A stretch of 64,000 nucleotides of DNA from Cordylochernes scorpioides (GCA_030710605.1 CP092880.1:14798454-14862453), one strand, 5' to 3'. Positions 1 through 9,914 are shown, counted from the stretch's first letter. Translations and numbers: made by a program. Notes: generated by a model not told the origin, from the sequence alone.

Positions 1-273
1 TATTGGGATAATATTAAAATATACAAGTATCAGAGTCACAATCAATTCATCACTTATGATAGCCAAAATATTTGTTAACATTATTTCGATAGATGGCGCT
101 CAAATTTATTTAATGTGTTTTCTACTTTTCTTATTATACAACACAACTTATATATAATATACGCTCTTAATAAACCTATATTCATACAATACAATAACAC
201 GCCATCTATATATAACAAATGAAGACATTAAGACGCGAATGTTTCTCTTCACAAATAAACCAAACTTATACTT

Positions 274-540
274 AAGAAAAAGGCATCTCCTTATCGTGCA
301 ACTGAAAGTTGCCGATGGCTTGCGCCATCTATCGGAATAAATATCAACTATTCTCGTTGATTTTTAATTATTCCAGAATTGGCCAAATACCCATCCTTGA
401 TTAATCAAGAAAAGCTAACCACGGACGCGTTTCGGGCTGTTGGGCCTCAAAAATCAACGAGAATAGTTTATATTTATTCCGATAGATGGCGCAAGCCATC
501 AGCAACTTTCAGTTGCACGATAAGGAAATGCCTTTTTCTT
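274..540. repeat. Palindromic repeat with half hammerhead-like motif
   Basis: Two arms of about 93 bases (274-366 and 448-540) are near-perfect reverse complements. Each carries a GATGGCGC / GCGCCATC core. The centre (367-447) holds TTGATTAATCAAGAAA and, on the minus strand at 419-445, the 3' half of a hammerhead-like motif: stem II closing in GCCC, then GAAAC, GCGUC and CGUGG. The CUGACGA half is missing. The central motif is shared with elements at 6640, 52975 and 56600, so this is a rearranged member of that family. A second copy lies at about 58070-58338. Confidence 0.75.
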
Positions 541-597
541 AATTTATGCACCTTATCCCAGTACAATATTACATTTGTACTATTTTTTCAAACTTAT

Positions 598-985
598 ACT
601 GTCCTTACTGCGATGACAAAATAAGGGGAGAACTTGGCTCATCAGTTCGCCGGTTCAAAAATCACTTTATTAGGTACCGCTCAACAAGAGCAACCTAGTT
701 TATAATGATTGAAAAAATGAATAATATGTGAATGTTAACGCGGGACTCAATCCCGGTTCATGACTGTCGGGAATCGAGGGTGTTACCCACTCGTCCACCG
801 ACTTTTTTTTGGGGCTCATCATTAGTGAACCCTCCCAGCGGTTTCAAAATTTTAATCTACCAGACCGCTTCTTTAGAGTTTCAATACTGTATTGGATCAT
901 TGTTATTTAATATGCTACACTGAAGGGTCGAATCTTAGAAATGGTATTTAAGCAAACTATGAGCATAAGCTTTTAGGACAGTAGA
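598..985 (+). repeat. Dispersed repeat G, split by a SINE
   Basis: Starts near ACTGTCCTTACTGCGATG, continues through TGGCTCATCA and, after a 168-bp insertion, resumes with GGCTCATCATTAGTGAACCC and runs to the CATAAGCTTTTAG motif. The uninterrupted version is at 43705-43920. Other partial copies are at 7275-7440, 17590-17775 (two tandem cores), 52770-52850 and 57170-57230. No coding potential was seen. It may be the terminal part of a larger element, since it is often found inside inverted repeats. Confidence 0.7.
645..812 (-). mobile_element. tRNA-derived SINE, family B
   Basis: Read on the minus strand the element has a tRNA-like head (GTCGGTGGACGAGTGGG, then a B-box-like GGGATTGAATCCC) followed by a short body. 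It interrupts repeat G and is flanked by the 9-bp direct repeat GGCTCATCA at 636-644 and 813-821. This is a target-site duplication and shows retroposition. Related copies are at 53285-53475 and, by segmental duplication, about 58447-58640. Confidence 0.8.
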
Positions 986-1014
986 ATTAAATTTGGGTGG
1001 TGGTGTCTTTTTCA

Positions 1015-1320
1015 TGGAGCAGATCAGATCGGTCCATGCACCCTGATCACAATATCGGCCAACTGAGGTGCCTTGTTCGTATGGATGTTCTCTTCTGGAT
1101 TAATGTCTGCCATATAGAGGACTGCAAGGATGGCTGGGTATATATGGTCCGGAGTGAGTTGGGTGTTGTGGCAGTTATTACAGTTCCTGTAGGATCTAGT
1201 CATGTCTGGGTTTATCTTCATTCTTTTAAAATGTTCTGTTATGATTCTTAATATTGTTCCCGTTAATTCTCTGTTAATGTTGAGGTTGCATATGGGCTGG
1301 GGTAGAATTACATTCAATAT
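1015..1320 (-). pseudogene. LINE ORF2 C-terminal fragment (CNNC family)
   Basis: A minus-strand frame of 97 codons (1024-1317) reads into a cysteine-rich tail, CNNCHNTQLTPDHIY, and ends with ADIVIRVHGPI and a stop. The same tail occurs at 11896-12170 (plus), 30545-30745 (minus) and 58842-59147 (minus). A more divergent version at 41513-41716 ends in AVIEMHGDI. A repeated C-terminal Cys/His tail with no upstream RT fits 5'-truncated non-LTR retrotransposon copies. Assignment to a clade is not possible from this tail alone. Confidence 0.6.
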
Positions 1321-1329
1321 TCGCTGGGA

Positions 1330-2139
1330 TCAACATTTACTTAGGAAGAACCCGGACAACGCTTGGATAGTACAGATGTATGATAAATAGATGTGATATA
1401 TATAGATAGATGTCAAATTTTGACAGTTTATGTGGAGTCTACACTCCCAGGATCCCGTCAATAAAGATTGATTATAAAAATAAATTAACTCAAGATTTAC
1501 TGTTCCTATTCAGAGGAGGACTATCAGAGAAACAGTGAACTTATGATAACGTTATTATTGATGACGATGATAAAAAAATAATGAAACTAATTAATTTCCT
1601 TATTATATATATATATATATCGTAATCGAAAGGAAGGGTGCAACCGTTATGATTACAATCCCCAAAAATTAGTTCCAGCCAAGTGAGCAGCGCACCCGCG
1701 ACGTGCCGTAGCATTCGCCCGCGATTGTCTGCCACGTTTATTTTTGTACAGTTTTTATAAATGAATGAATTTGGATATTTACATTTTAAAACACTTTTAA
1801 CATATTCACATACTTATTTTGGCGAAAATAAATTATACATCTTGGATATTAATAGTAAAAAACTTAAAACTCTTCCGGTGTACAACTTATAAATAAACGT
1901 ATCATAAATGGAAGATGGGTATCTTGGATATCATATAAATTATGACATATATATTCTCTGTGGGTATTTCATCTCTATTTTCGACACCATAACTTAAGAC
2001 ACTGGTTCTAGATCTGTTCATTGAAGAGGCTAATGGTTGAGAAAATGGAAATCATATAAATGGATGATAACATTTAATTCTCTCTTCTATTGATGACAAA
2101 TCTCTCATTATCACTTCACACCAGTACATCATCTATATC
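1330..2139. other. No gene recognised
   Basis: AT-rich sequence with a short TA microsatellite near 1606-1620 and no open frame of convincing composition. The same sequence is at about 59157-59880 in the other duplication copy, with a 50-60 bp indel near 1840-1900. Confidence 0.6.
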
Positions 2140-2444
2140 GGGGGTCGGTGGAAGGATGGTCTAAACCGTTGGTGTTCTACCGTTACGACCCGGGTTCGAT
2201 TCCCGCATTGGGCACTTTTTACTGATTTAAAAAAAATGCTCCAATGGCCCCCGATTCTTGTAAAAATCCACCAGCGAGTGCAAGTAACCAAACGGGGGCT
2301 TTGCCATATTTGTAAGTGCAAAGTCGAACTGTTTTTCACATGTGTAGACATGTGGTGCATTTACAGTAAAAGCAGTCGCCTACTTCTACCCACCGTGATT
2401 AACATGGCCTGTACCACGTGTACTAGGGATAAGCAAAAAAAAAA
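2140..2444 (+). mobile_element. tRNA-derived SINE, family A (copy 1)
   Basis: About 300 bp. It begins GGGGTCGGTGGAAGGATGG, has a Pol III B-box-like GGGTTCGATTCCC about 60 bases in, then a conserved body (AAGTGCAAAGTCGAACTG, ACATGTGTAGACATGTGG) and ends ACGTGTACTAGGGATAAGC followed by an A-run. Nine copies are seen in this window. The tRNA-like head plus A-tail identifies a SINE; the parental tRNA was not determined. Confidence 0.88.
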
Positions 2445-3267
2445 CAAACATAAACTATCACTCCAGAAAGGAGAATTATTTTAGTTTCAAAAAGGACGTA
2501 ACTAATAAGAAATCAAATCCAATATGAAAAGAGGAAAGATTTTCTAATAATCTTTTTTCTGACAGTATATAAAATTTCCACTCTCCTTAACACAAACCTG
2601 TTTAGAAAAGACAACTTCAATGTTTTTACAAAATAGCCAATTTTGTAATATTCAAATTTTTCCATTTGGCAAGATGACAATTCCATTTCGGGGTGCCAAA
2701 AGCGAAACCTTGACGACTTAAACATTCCTTTATCTTTCTTTTTCTCTTTTTATCTTTTAATATTTTCTATCAGATGTGGAGATATAGAAATGTGGCAATG
2801 TGGCGTATATATTTCGTAATACATTTTCTAATTTTCCGCTTACTTTGCAAATTTTACTTATTTCGAAAAGGTTTACCTAATTGTAAATATGTTTTGACAA
2901 CTAGAGAAATAATCCGGCTGTGTAAAAAAGTCAGGTAATCGTTTCACAAAACAATGATGCGAAATTCGATAGAAGAATTTTGCAGTGATGATTCTTTTGT
3001 GGGCTGTTGCAAGGATTTAAATCAGATCACTAAATAAGTGAAAGGAGAGGGTAAAAGTCTCCTTTAAATTAACTTAATTTGAAACATGTTAAGAGGACAG
3101 AGGAAAATAAACCAACTGGTCAGCAGACCATGCTGCGCGCTAATGCTTTGTCGCCGGCTGGCGCCGCTGGGTTTGTTTGTTTGGTGTCACCTGTCGTCTG
3201 GCCGACGTCCCGAAGTGGATCTCCATTATTCCACATCGGCTTTTTAACGGTTCTTCCTGATAGAATA
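2445..3267. other. No gene recognised
   Basis: AT-rich, present also in duplication copy B. A GC-richer patch at 3120-3240 has open frames on both strands, but both are interrupted soon after and no splice-site context supports them. Treated as non-coding. Confidence 0.5.
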
Positions 3268-3550
3268 CACCTATCCCCCGATTTACACGGTAGATACGTT
3301 CCTGAGAAAAACGTGTAAATCGGGGGATAGGTGTACACAGAGATAAAAATAAAATGCATTGACAGGTTGAAATATGTAGTCAGCACATAAGCTCGGGATT
3401 CCTCGTGAGATGTGTACACAGCGCATGTGTTCAATCACAGTAGCATTTAGTATAGTGCGATAAAAACAAAAACAAAAAAAAACTTATTTGGAAAACCGTG
3501 TAAAAGCGAAAACGTGTAAAACAAGTACCGTGTAAATCGGGGGATAGGTG
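3268..3550. mobile_element. TA-flanked MITE with CACCTATCCCCCG termini
   Basis: Terminal inverted repeats of about 25 bp start CACCTATCCCCCGATTTACA at the left and end with the reverse complement at 3550. TA dinucleotides flank both sides (3266-3267, 3551-3552). An extra internal copy of the inverted terminus sits at 3310-3337. The TA duplication and terminal form fit a pogo/Tc1-type non-autonomous DNA transposon. Its counterpart is 61014-61272. Confidence 0.75.
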
Positions 3551-3999
3551 TATTTGTCTAACAGAACTTGTTTTAACAAAGCTTTTTTTTAAATAAAGAA
3601 TACATAGACACTATATTCTCTAATTTCCCGATTTTTCGGCGACTTACAGCCACCTTCTTCAGGAGAATGGGTTTAGGTATCAGTAGAGCGAGTTCAAAGG
3701 AACTCATCAATGTTATATCATTATTATCATTTCTTATTTCGTAATATGTTAATTAGTTATTTCTCGATCTAATTATCAAAATAATTAATTGAAACTATGA
3801 CAGTGATTGCCTACAGACCTAACTATATATCGCAGTAAGGTTTCATTCGGTTAGAAAATGACTCACCAAGAAAGAGTTGTCCAATTAGGACAAAAAAATG
3901 TGTATGTGTAGAATATTTATAGAGGGGAAAATTATTCAAATTTCAGAACAATTAATTGATCTATTCCAGAGTTTGATCATCACAAATTGAGAAAGTCAA

Positions 4000-5070
4000 T
4001 ATGTCGTTGGACCCCCACTGGCCTGGATGTAGGCTGCCGTGTCATGGACTGATAAAGTTTCCGGATGGTGTGTTGCCGGATTTATTGTCAAATTGTCTCC
4101 AACTGTCGGGATAAATGGTCAACATTCCGGGATGGTTGCAGTCACCTTTTCATCACGTCCCAGATGTGCTCTATGGGTGAGAGATCAGACGACCTTGCTG
4201 GCCATGGAAGAGTTCGGCAAGATTGAAGACAATCTATAGTAACACGTGCCGTGTGTGGCCGGGCATTATCTTGTTGAGAATTAAGCCCGGTAATGTGAAA
4301 GAAACGCCAACAAAACAGGCCATATAATGTCATCAACATACCGTTGTATTTAATTAAAAAGGCATATATTGGATCAAAATATAATTTATTTTACCAATAA
4401 TTCAGTTGGCTAAACGCCAACCTCTTTCAAGGTATTATAACATATTATAGTATGACATACAATATATGCTTTTTTAATTAAAGATCTAATTATGGATTGC
4501 TCTATTGTCAAAACGATACCGTTGTATTGTCAGTGTGCCAGGAATGATTACTAATGGGGTCCTGCTATCAAATGAAATGGCACCCTAGACCATAACGTCC
4601 TGTTGTGGACCTATGTGGTGTTTAAAAGTATGGTCAGGATACACAGGCTGCCCAGGACGTCTCCAAACACGTTTGCGACGGTCGTCAAGACACAGTGAGA
4701 AACGGAACTCATCACTAAAGACTATACGTCTGCAGTCAGCATAGTGGGAAGTTGATCGCTCCTGACACCACTGTAGTCGGACTTGTCGGTGTACCAGTGG
4801 CGAGCTCTTAGATTCCGCTCTCTAGTCGTCTTTTGACGGTCATTTTGGACACTTGTATGCCGGTCACACATGATCTGGTGCTGCGACAGCCGTTCTGACA
4901 ATCGCTCTGTCCTCCCGTCCTGTTGTGCCCCTTGGTCGACCGCTACCGTCCTGGCGTTGCATTGCTCCGTTGCTGACCCACTCTTGCCAACATCGTCTAA
5001 TAGCTGCATCACTTCGACACAGATGTCGCGCGATTAGTCGACTTGACCAACCAGCCTCTTTCATTCAAAC
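4000..5070 (-). pseudogene. Tc1-like transposase pseudogene (copy A)
   Basis: Minus-strand frames give Tc1-family pieces in order: an N-terminal DNA-binding region (MKEAGWSSRLIARHL, 4864-5064), a VFSDEFRFSLCL catalytic block near 4700, GTLTIQRYVDD across the 4340/4520 junction, QDNARPHTARVTID and SPIEHIWD (4142-4339). The three acidic residues expected for a DD34E transposase (D in FSDE, D in QDNARPH, E in SPIEH) are visible. The gene is dead: frames are shifted, a conserved Trp near 4590 has become a stop, and a 166-bp element interrupts it. Terminal inverted repeats were not found. The duplicate copy is at about 61720-62790. Confidence 0.85.
4351..4516. mobile_element. 166-bp palindromic insertion in the Tc1 gene
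   Basis: The insertion is bounded by the 12-bp direct repeat TACCGTTGTATT (4339-4350 and 4517-4528). Removing it restores the Tc1 reading GTLTIQRYVDD. Internally TTAATTAAAAAGGCATATATTG pairs with its reverse complement, followed by a unique tail ending in GATTGCTCTATTG. A longer relative with a tRNA-like B-box inside lies at 34268-34800. A 12-bp duplication is long for a DNA transposon, so retroposition is possible. Confidence 0.75.
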
Positions 5071-5463
5071 ACACTGTTTCGTAATGAGCACGAATCTTTC
5101 AGCGAGGCATTGATACAGTAGAAATAGTCTTATAGTAAAATATTTAACGTAAATTTTGAAAATCAGATCGTGCTGCGCTGAATACACGGGATGGATAAGC
5201 AGTTGAGATGGGCTGGAGCTCTTGCTTGGCATAAATCGGTCAAATTTTTCAATAATCTCTAGATCGAAAGGTCTTTGTGTACACATTTTCATATAAAACG
5301 GATAACCCTTTCTTGGTACGTCGATTTATTTGTTATAGAATGTAGCTCTTATTTGAAAAAAAAAAAAAAAGATGAAATTCTTGCTCATTCGCCAACGGCA
5401 GATTTTCAGGAGCGAATAGATATCACTGACAACACACACTCTCTCTTTGACACTCATATCTGT

Positions 5464-5769
5464 GGGGTCGGTGGAAGGATGGTCTAAACCGTTGGTTTTC
5501 GACCGCTACGACCCGGGTTCGATTCCCGCAATGGGCACTTTTTTCTGATAAAAAAAAATGCTCCAATGGCCCCCGATTCTTGTAAAAGTCCAACCCACCA
5601 GCAAGTACAAGCAAACAAACAGGGCTCTGGTATATTTGTAAATGCAAAGTCGAACTGCTTTTCACATGTGTAGACATGTGGTGCACTTACAATAAAAGCA
5701 GTCGCCGACCTCTACCCACCATGATTATCATGGCCTGTACCACGCGTACTAGGGATAAGCAAAAAAAAA
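5464..5769 (+). mobile_element. tRNA-derived SINE, family A (copy 2)
   Basis: Full-length copy with the head GGGGTCGGTGGAAGGATGG, B-box GGGTTCGATTCCC and the terminal GGGATAAGC plus A9. It lacks nothing obvious relative to copy 1. Duplicate at 63199-63506. Confidence 0.88.
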
Positions 5770-6058
5770 CACTCATATCAAACAAATAAAATATATTTCA
5801 ATAAATGAATAAAATTTAAAGCAAAGGAACTAAAAAATATATCGATAATTTCGAATAAAAATGTATTTATTATTAAATGCAAAGATACTAAAAAAAGAGA
5901 AAGCGTGTGCGAGGCAAAAAAAAAAATATTCATTCATTTTTTTTCACGCCACACGTTTTATTTTATCATTTTCGTCTAGAAAAGATTTATTTAAGAGTAT
6001 TTTGTCATTAAGTTCACTCTCCTTCGCTGTAAAAAAGTATGTATATTAATTAATATAT
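5770..6058. other. No gene recognised
   Basis: AT-rich spacer between the SINE and the solo LTR. The 62-codon frame at 5861 is lysine/phenylalanine-rich low-complexity sequence and is not supported. Confidence 0.5.
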
Positions 6059-6253
6059 TGTTGCGTTGTTGGTTAACAAAGAATAACTTCCGTGGGTACA
6101 AAGGATCTTTAGGACTTTATTTAAGCCTAATAAATAAAATAATTACAGAAGAGTGCAAAAATAAAACAACAATAAAGAAAACAGCAGTTACAAACTCACC
6201 AACTGCAGAACAGTGAGGGAAAGCAGGAGCAGAACAGGAGACAGAAGTTCGTA

Positions 6254-6276
6254 GAACCTTCTAGAATCTTCCAGGA
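6254..6276. promoter_or_regulatory. Heat-shock element array in LTR (downstream cluster)
   Basis: GAA-cc-TTC-ta-GAA-tc-TTC-ca-GGA: four perfect and one near-perfect alternating HSF pentamers with exact 2-base spacing. It lies downstream of the LTR TATA-like box in minus orientation. This matches the known nGAAn inverted-array rule for HSF binding; activity is inferred. Confidence 0.75.
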
Positions 6277-6390
6277 AGTACATCGGCGTCGGCGGTAAGC
6301 AGCAGTCCAACCTCTTGAGACACCAGTTTGCTTGGAGTACACCACGTATCTTCGTTCTTCTACCCTCCCTTGCATGAGTTCCTCATCCCT

Positions 6391-6418
6391 ATATATATCG
6401 GAGTAGATCTTTCCAGAA
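6391..6418 (-). promoter_or_regulatory. TATA-like box with adjacent HSE pentamers
   Basis: ATATATAT at 6391-6398 on the minus strand reads as a TATA box, and TTC-ca-GAA lies at 6411-6418 immediately upstream. Together with the inverted CCAAT motifs they form a compact promoter layout for transcription toward lower coordinates. Confidence 0.5.
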
Positions 6419-6517
6419 CGGTCATGGTTGGTTAACCAATCAGAAAGCCGCCAGCGCTGAGCATTGCGCAATCGCTATTGATTGGCCAATTAGTTGTTCT
6501 CCGATTTTTCTACATTT

Positions 6518-6550
6518 TTCTTGAACGTTCTAAAACATTCTATTCTAGAA
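6518..6550. promoter_or_regulatory. Heat-shock element array in LTR (upstream cluster)
   Basis: TTC-tt-GAA-cg-TTC-ta-aaa-ca-TTC-ta-TTC-ta-GAA: pentamers on a regular 5-base register, with one degenerate unit and one unit in the same orientation as its neighbour. It is about 120 bases upstream of the TATA-like box on the minus strand, the usual place for HSEs. The motif is conserved in the LTR fragment at 13360-13395. Confidence 0.7.
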
Positions 6551-6647
6551 TGCGCCATTTTTTTCCTACGTAACAATATGCAGATTTGTGAAATAATAGT
6601 AGAAAAAAATATATAAAATATTTTTGGTCACAGTGGTACAGCCTGCT

Positions 6648-6687
6648 CCACGCTGACGAGCGCCAAAAACGCAAAACGCGTTCGTGG
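6648..6687 (+). ncRNA. Hammerhead ribozyme-like motif (G12 substituted)
   Basis: Layout: CCACG (stem I), CUGACGA (intact first core), GCG-loop-CGC (stem II), AAAAC where GAAAC is expected, GCGUU (minimal helix III ending in the cleavage position), CGUGG (stem I). Every helix pairs. The one core defect is G-to-A at position 12, which should greatly reduce cleavage. Hammerheads with very short helix III are known in Penelope-like elements and retrozymes. Confidence 0.65.
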
Positions 6688-6769
6688 ATGGCTTTTCTTG
6701 ATTAATCAAGAAATTGGGTTGGCCAAATATCAGGGAACAGGCTAAATCAATGTTTAGTTTATTTCTGTT

Positions 6770-6785
6770 CCACTAGATGGCGCTC
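6770..6785 (+). promoter_or_regulatory. CTCF-like motif
   Basis: CCACTAGATGGCGCTC matches the CTCF core CCASYAGRKGGCGC at every defined position. Carried by the hammerhead repeat family; binding is not shown. Confidence 0.45.
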
Positions 6786-6849
6786 TGCCATCTAAAAAGC
6801 ACACGTGCTTGTGGTCAGGATATGCCTTCTTTATTTTTAACATACATAT

Positions 6850-7229
6850 TTATTCTTTTAGCCACCCTTAAAAACGATGTAAAAACCTGCTGTAGTAATA
6901 ATTTTGCTGAAGTTACCCTTTTTTAATTCAGAAAATAACATTCCTATTTTATTTTACAATTCTGTAATATCTCTTTCATCTTGGTTATATGCGCCTGCAA
7001 AATTTAAGCGAATTTGAAGGAAAATGCAGTTAGTTTCACAAACCTTATAGAAAAAGTCAGTTATCAGTTTTAAAGATTGTACAAGGTTTTCTCCTCTTTG
7101 AAAAGTTTCAATTTTTTTTCTCTAAAGAACGGAAATTCTCCTCAACTTCATGTAATATCCCTGAGTTATCAAATGATAACAGCCATTTCAACATTTGTTT
7201 GTTAGTGTCAACTGAATGGTGTACTTAAG
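6850..7229. other. No gene recognised
   Basis: AT-rich unique-looking sequence with no supported frame or repeat structure. Confidence 0.5.
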
Positions 7230-7474
7230 TATAAAATGAAAGGATTTAAAAGCACGAATGTTTCTTTTATACATAATACAAACTTCTACTGCCCTTACTG
7301 CGATGAAAAATATATTGGGAGGGCTTGGCTCATCAGTGGTGAACCCACCCCCCCCCCCCCCCCACTCCTGATGAGCCAAGTCCTCCCAATATAATTTTCA
7401 TCGCAGTAAGGACAGTAGAAGTTTGTATTATGTATAAAAGAAACATTCGTGCTTTTAAATCCTTTCATTTTATA
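7230..7474. repeat. Long inverted repeat around a C-tract
   Basis: Arms 7230-7336 and 7368-7474 are reverse complements with very few differences. The centre holds 18 consecutive C residues. Each arm includes the start of dispersed repeat G (ACTGCCCTTACTGCGATG ... GGCTCATCAG), so the palindrome looks like two inverted, truncated copies of one element. Confidence 0.85.
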
Positions 7475-7489
7475 TGTATGGGATGGTTG

Positions 7490-7742
7490 CGTGATGTGTT
7501 GGTGTGGCTTGTGGAAAGGCCGCTGATAAAATTATAATTAAAATCAATTTATTTAAAGCCAGAAATATATAAAGAGAAAAGAAGTAACGGCCGTTGGGAT
7601 CAAGCCTTCTTGTTTACCGCGCGAGTGGTCAGCGTCTCGGATCTCGCTGTCGCTCGCGGTTGCCGAGGCCGTCACACTGCCCGTATGTATAGTGGAGCTT
7701 GGTCCCAGTTCGCGCTCGCTGAAGCAAAGTGTGGTCGCCACA
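7490..7742 (-). mobile_element. Possible solo LTR
   Basis: On the minus strand TGTGGCGACCACAC starts a GC-richer block with a TATA-like CTATACATA and a downstream AATAAA, ending in an AT-rich tail. This resembles an LTR, but the left edge is blurred by the adjacent palindrome and no clean target duplication was found. It could instead be part of another repeat. Confidence 0.3.
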
Positions 7743-8380
7743 TATGTATAGATGGTGCGTTATTGCTTTGTGATACTTAAGTATATTTAACTTAATGTTC
7801 ATATTAATATGATCTATTAGAATAACATATCAGCTAGAGTCTTCTTTTATAAAGTGTGTAGTATCTCTGATAAATTTAAATAAGAGGAATACAAGCAGAA
7901 TTTTCAATACTAATGTTAAAAAAATATATATATATTTACCGGAGCCGAAGCAACACTAGCTTTTAAAATCAAATATTTCGAAGTTATTTAAAATCAAACG
8001 ACATTTTGCGAATTGAATAGTTAAGAATATCGTTGTATTTGAATTTTAAATTTCGAAATATTATATTAATTTTAAGCGACTTTATAAATATAGAATATAT
8101 ATGATTTAATTCTAAAAAAATGAATTTTTAACAAATATTTTCAAAAGAAGCAACTATACAACTTCGCAGGTCTGTGATGATGGTTTTCATGAGCGGTTTC
8201 ATCAGACTGTGTGTGAGATCTTGAAAAGTATTTTTAGAATCTTGATCTATGACACGATAAGAACCTTAGTGATTGCGAGAAGAGAAAAAAATGCAAACTT
8301 TTCTCAAATCGACCTAAAAGGTTGAAAGGGACAGTTGGTATAGGTTGTTTGAAACGGCACAAATAAGAAATAACTAGTAG
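7743..8380. other. No gene recognised
   Basis: AT-rich spacer before the minisatellite. Around 8165-8210 there is CTGATGA/TCATCAG-rich sequence, but no complete ribozyme fold could be drawn. Confidence 0.45.
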
Positions 8381-8384
8381 ACTT

Positions 8385-9910
8385 GAATGGAAGTTATAAA
8401 TGTTTAGGTTGCAACGTCAAAAAGGGAAAAAACAGTGGTAGACTTAAATTGAACAGTTATAAATGTTGAGGTTGCAACGTCAAAAGGGGAAAAACAGTGG
8501 TACACTTAAATTGAACAGTTATAAATGTTGAGGTTGCAACGTCAAAAGGGGAAAAACAGTGGTACACTTAAATTGAACAGTTATAAATGTCGAGGTTGCA
8601 ACGTCAAAAGGGAAAAAGCAGTGGTAGTCTTGAATTGAACAGTTATAAATGTTGAGGTTGCAACGTCAATAGGGAAAAAGCAGTGGTAGACTTGAATTGA
8701 ACAGTTATAAATGTTGAGGTTGCAACGTCAAAAGGGAAAAAGCAGTGGTAGACTTGAAATGAACAGTTATAAATGTTGAGGTTGCAACGTCAAAAGGGAA
8801 AAAGCAGTGGTAGACTTGAATTGAACAGTTATAAATGTTGAGGTTGCAACGTCAAAAGGGAAAAAGCAGTGGTAGACTTGAATTGAACAGTTATAAATGT
8901 TGAGGTTGCAACGTCAAAGGGGAAAAAGCAGTGGTAGACTTGAATTGAACAGTTATAAATGTCGAGGTTGCAACGTCAAAAGGGAAAAAGCAGTGGTACA
9001 CTTAAATTGAACAGTTATAAATGTCGAGGTTGCAACGTCAAAAGGGAAAAAGCAGGGGTAGACTTAAATTGAACAGTTATAAATGTCGAGGTTGCAACGT
9101 CAAAGGGGAAAAAGCAGTGGTAGACTTGAATTGAACAGTTATAAATGTTGAGGTTGCAACGTCAAAGGGGAAAAGCAGTGGTAGACTTGAATTGAACAGT
9201 TATAAATGTCGAGGTTGCAAAGTCAAAAGGGAACAAACAGTGGTAGACTTAAATTGAACAGTTATAAATGTCGAGGTTGCAACGTCAAAAGGGAAAAAGC
9301 AGGGGTAGACTTAAATTGAACAGTTATAAATGTCGAGGTTGCAACGTCAAAGGGGAATAAGCAGTGGTAGACTTGAATTGAACAGTTATAAATGTCGAGG
9401 TTGCAAAGTCAAAAGGGAACAAACAGTGGTAGACTTAAATTGAACAGTTATAAATGTTGAGGTTGCAACGTCAAAAGGGAAAAAGCAGTGGTAGACTTGA
9501 ATTGAACAGTTATAAATGTCGAGGTTGCAACGCCAAAAAGGAAAAGCAGGGGTAGACTTGAATTGAACAGTTATAAATGTCGAGGTTGCAACGTCAAAAG
9601 GGAAAAACAGTGATAGACTTAAATTGAACAGTTATAAATGTCGAGGTTGCAAAGTCAAAAGGGAAAAAACAGTGGTCGACTTAAATTGAACAGTTATAAA
9701 TGTCGAGGTTGCAGTGTCAAAAGGGAAAAAAGCAGGGGTAGACTTGAATTGAACAGTTATAAATGTTGAGGTTGCAACGTCAAAAAGGAAAAAGCAGGGG
9801 TAGACTTGAATTGAACAGTTATAAATGTTGAGCTTGCAACGTCAAAAAGAAAAAAGCAGGGTTAGACATGAAGAGAACAGCTATAGATATTGAGTATGCA
9901 ACAGAAAACG
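8385..9910. repeat. 62-bp minisatellite, about 24 copies
   Basis: Head-to-tail units of 62 bp with the consensus AGTTATAAATG, TTGAGGTTGCAACGTC, AAAAGGGAAAAAGCAGTGG, TAGACTTGAATTGAAC. Variation is mostly single substitutions and A/G run length. Edge units at both ends are the most diverged, as expected for unequal crossing-over. Confidence 0.95.
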
Positions 9911-9914
9911 GAAA

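Larger units (their letters stand above)
1..6264. repeat. Segmental duplication, copy A
   Basis: This whole interval is present again, in the same orientation, at 53509-53560 plus 57856-64000. Small indels shift the offset between about 57.73 and 57.83 kb, and point differences are scattered at a few percent. All embedded repeats (palindrome, two SINEs, Tc1 relic, MITE, LTR start) are shared, so the event is younger than those insertions. Copy A lacks the 4.3-kb block that interrupts copy B after the shared motif ATCAATTCATCA. The left edge is outside the window. Confidence 0.95.
6059..6575 (-). mobile_element. Solo LTR with heat-shock elements
   Basis: In minus orientation the element starts TGTTACGTAGG and ends ACGCAACA, giving short inverted TG...CA termini. 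It is flanked by the 4-bp direct repeat ATAT (6055-6058 and 6576-6579). Its 517 bp contain CCAAT-type boxes (near 6440 and 6485), a TATA-like stretch (6391-6400), an AATAAA-type signal near 6120-6130 and three clusters of GAA/TTC pentamers. No internal retroelement region follows, hence a solo LTR. A 55-base fragment of the same terminus is at 13339-13395. Copy B begins at 63795 with a different left flank (CAAT). Confidence 0.8.
6640..6840 (+). repeat. Hammerhead/CTCF-motif repeat family, member 1
   Basis: Contains a hammerhead-like fold (6648-6687), then TTGATTAATCAAGAAATTGGGTTGG, GGGAACAGG, and a CTCF-like CCACTAGATGGCGCTC, ending near GTCAGGATATGCC. Members with the same order are at 52940-53165 and 56596-56775. 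A palindromic derivative lies at 22738-22978, and more distant forms at 274-540 and 58070-58338. Confidence 0.75.

Noticed and set aside
6196..6471. 91-residue frame with a downstream GTGAGT, suggesting a heat-shock gene first exon
   Set aside because: The interval lies inside a solo LTR with a target duplication and has a related fragment at 13339, so the promoter signals belong to the LTR.
8165..8210. CTGATGA-containing hairpin as another hammerhead
   Set aside because: Stem II and helix III could not be paired consistently.
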